From assembly GCA_004335635.1 (NCBI GenBank), contig QAXH01006402.1, positions 2,502 to 45,976 on the forward strand: a stretch of 43,475 bases of DNA, written 5' to 3'. Made by a program: the position numbers and the translations under genes. The notes below the pieces were generated by a model. It had not been told where the DNA came from. It searched no databases and saw only the letters and a list, made by a program, of their open reading frames with translations. Below, piece by piece: positions 42,541 to 43,475 of this stretch. Numbering within the stretch: the stretch's first letter is position 1; each line of letters begins with the position of its first letter. The DNA is from Chloromonas sp. AAM2 (lineage: Eukaryota; Chlorophyta; Chlorophyceae; Chlamydomonadales; Chlamydomonadaceae).

Positions 42541-43475
42541 TTATGGCGGCCCACAGACGCAGGGCAGATTTTGATTGCAATCTCCCAGTGTGATGTTGTC
42601 AACGCCTGTCGCGATGGGGCACTGTCCGGCTTGAGTGTTGTCGTTCACGTACAGCCTTGGCACCACCTGCGCACACGCAACCTACGTCTGTTATCGTGAC
42701 CGTGATTTGCAAAACCGACTGGTGTTGCCACTCTGCGGCACTCCTTGATTCCTTTCTCATCGTCTGGCAGAGGGCCATGATCCGAGTTCAACCCCTGCCA
42801 GTTTTAAATCGCGCTGACTCCCCACGTTGATTGCTGGTGCTGGTCTTATACGCTGGTCAGCACGTGAACGAGTATCTTGAACGAGTATCGTACACAAGCG
42901 CAGCGAGTATCTTGAACGAGTATCTTCCACGAGTATCGTTCAGGTTTTTGTACGTGAAAAGTTTGTTGCTATATAGGTTTTTACCTAAACATCAACTGGG
43001 GAGCTGTTATGTGCAGTATGCAGCTGAATCAAGCTAGCATTATCCCGCGCAATCCTGTACTCCACTGAAAGCACCACTCAGGTTCTGACCAGCAGCTTGC
43101 TGAAGTTTATAGTTTATGCTTGCTGGAGTTTATGCTTGGAGTTTATTTAAAAAGGTAGGAACATTTTCAAAGCCTGCGATGAGTGAAGGCAACGGCAACA
43201 AGAACAAAAGTCTTGCCCGTTTACCAGCTAGGGCTTGCTTTAACAAGCCATTACAAAAAAAACTTGTTAGGCCCACCCGGACACACTCCTTGGCACCTCA
43301 CCTTCAGGGCGGCGTTGACAGCAGCCACGTCGCCTGCGCGGGTTGTGGAGGGATTCTTGTAGCTCACAAAGCGCAGGCCCCGGAGCCCGCAGATGTAAAA
43401 ACAGCCCTGGAAGTTGACTATGGGTATCTGCTCCAGCTGGTAGCCGGTGGGAAGGGTGGAGGGTGGGGGAGGGGG
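42541..43475 (-). CDS. 3' part of a proline-rich, cysteine-containing protein (runs off window)
   Basis: Two minus-strand exons join in phase: one entering from beyond 43475 and ending at 43302 (donor GTGAGG), and 42666-42541 (acceptor GCGCAG, stop TAA). The entering part starts with a proline run (PPPPSTLPTGYQLEQIP), then GCFYICGLRGLRFVSYKNPS. The last exon encodes VVPRLYVNDNTQAGQCPIAT, then a Gly/Asn/Thr-containing segment and CVCGPP. A proline-rich lead followed by a cysteine-containing globular end suggests an extracellular matrix or wall glycoprotein, as is common in volvocine algae. I do not recognise the domain. The intron is 635 bases. Confidence 0.65.

Noticed and set aside
1..43475. 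CRISPR arrays, bacterial operons or phage genes
   Set aside because: Introns, splice signals and eukaryote-only families (MAD2, WDR92) show this is eukaryotic DNA. The tandem repeats found have no spacer pattern.
1..43475. tRNA or rRNA genes
   Set aside because: I looked for A/B-box-like and cloverleaf-capable stretches and rRNA core motifs and saw none I could support by eye.

Overview
The window is nuclear DNA from a eukaryote, most likely a chlamydomonadalean green alga. Genes are split by short GT-AG introns (about 100-1,200 bp). TGTAA, the usual chlorophyte poly(A) signal, lies 150-350 bases past several stop codons. The gene set includes an apparent thylakoid-lumen DUF1499 protein, a proline-rich secreted matrix-type protein, and WDR92/DNAAF10, a dynein-arm preassembly factor confined to organisms with motile cilia. 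I did not identify the species. Coordinates and splice sites were read by eye and checked by codon phase across junctions.

Layout. 0.3-3.5 kb: a head-to-head pair, an INSIG-like membrane protein (-, partial) and a DUF1499 protein (+). Two introns of the latter and the following spacer carry copies of one dispersed repeat. 4.6-8.4 kb: MAD2 (-, eight exons, complete). 9.8-12.9 kb: WDR92/DNAAF10 (-, eight exons, last residues unresolved). 13.5-17.9 kb: a carnosine-synthase-like ATP-grasp ligase (+, seven exons), divergent from WDR92, with a 44-bp minisatellite in its last intron. 17.9-21 kb: coding remnants and a decayed pogo/Tigger-type DNA transposon (-). 22.5-24.2 kb: an unrecognised gene with a possible NlpC/P60-like C-terminus and one frame break (+). 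25.5-27.6 kb: a secreted eight-cysteine (LTP-like) protein with a long proline-rich tail (+), interrupted by a 284-base assembly gap. 29-31.4 kb: a possible broken ORF (-), a ROK-kinase-like gene fragment (+) and a convergent fascin-like beta-trefoil gene (-). 31.7-35.4 kb: a protein joining a PCMT-like methyltransferase fold to a KY-type transglutaminase domain (+). 36 kb: the 3' end of a LINE-like element. 38.1-39.0 kb: an intronless FHA-RING protein (+). 40.8-41.3 kb: the last two exons of an unrecognised gene (+). 42.5-43.5 kb: the last two exons of a proline-rich, cysteine-containing protein (-) that runs off the window.

The genes form no obvious pathway; this is an ordinary mosaic of housekeeping, ciliary, plastid and extracellular-matrix genes with TE debris. 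The most unusual items are the PCMT-like/transglutaminase architecture, the eight-cysteine plus proline-rich secreted protein in what looks like a green alga, and the ATP-grasp ligase with a long low-complexity insert. Several otherwise good exons contain single-base frame breaks. These may be assembly indels, so pseudogene calls here need care.
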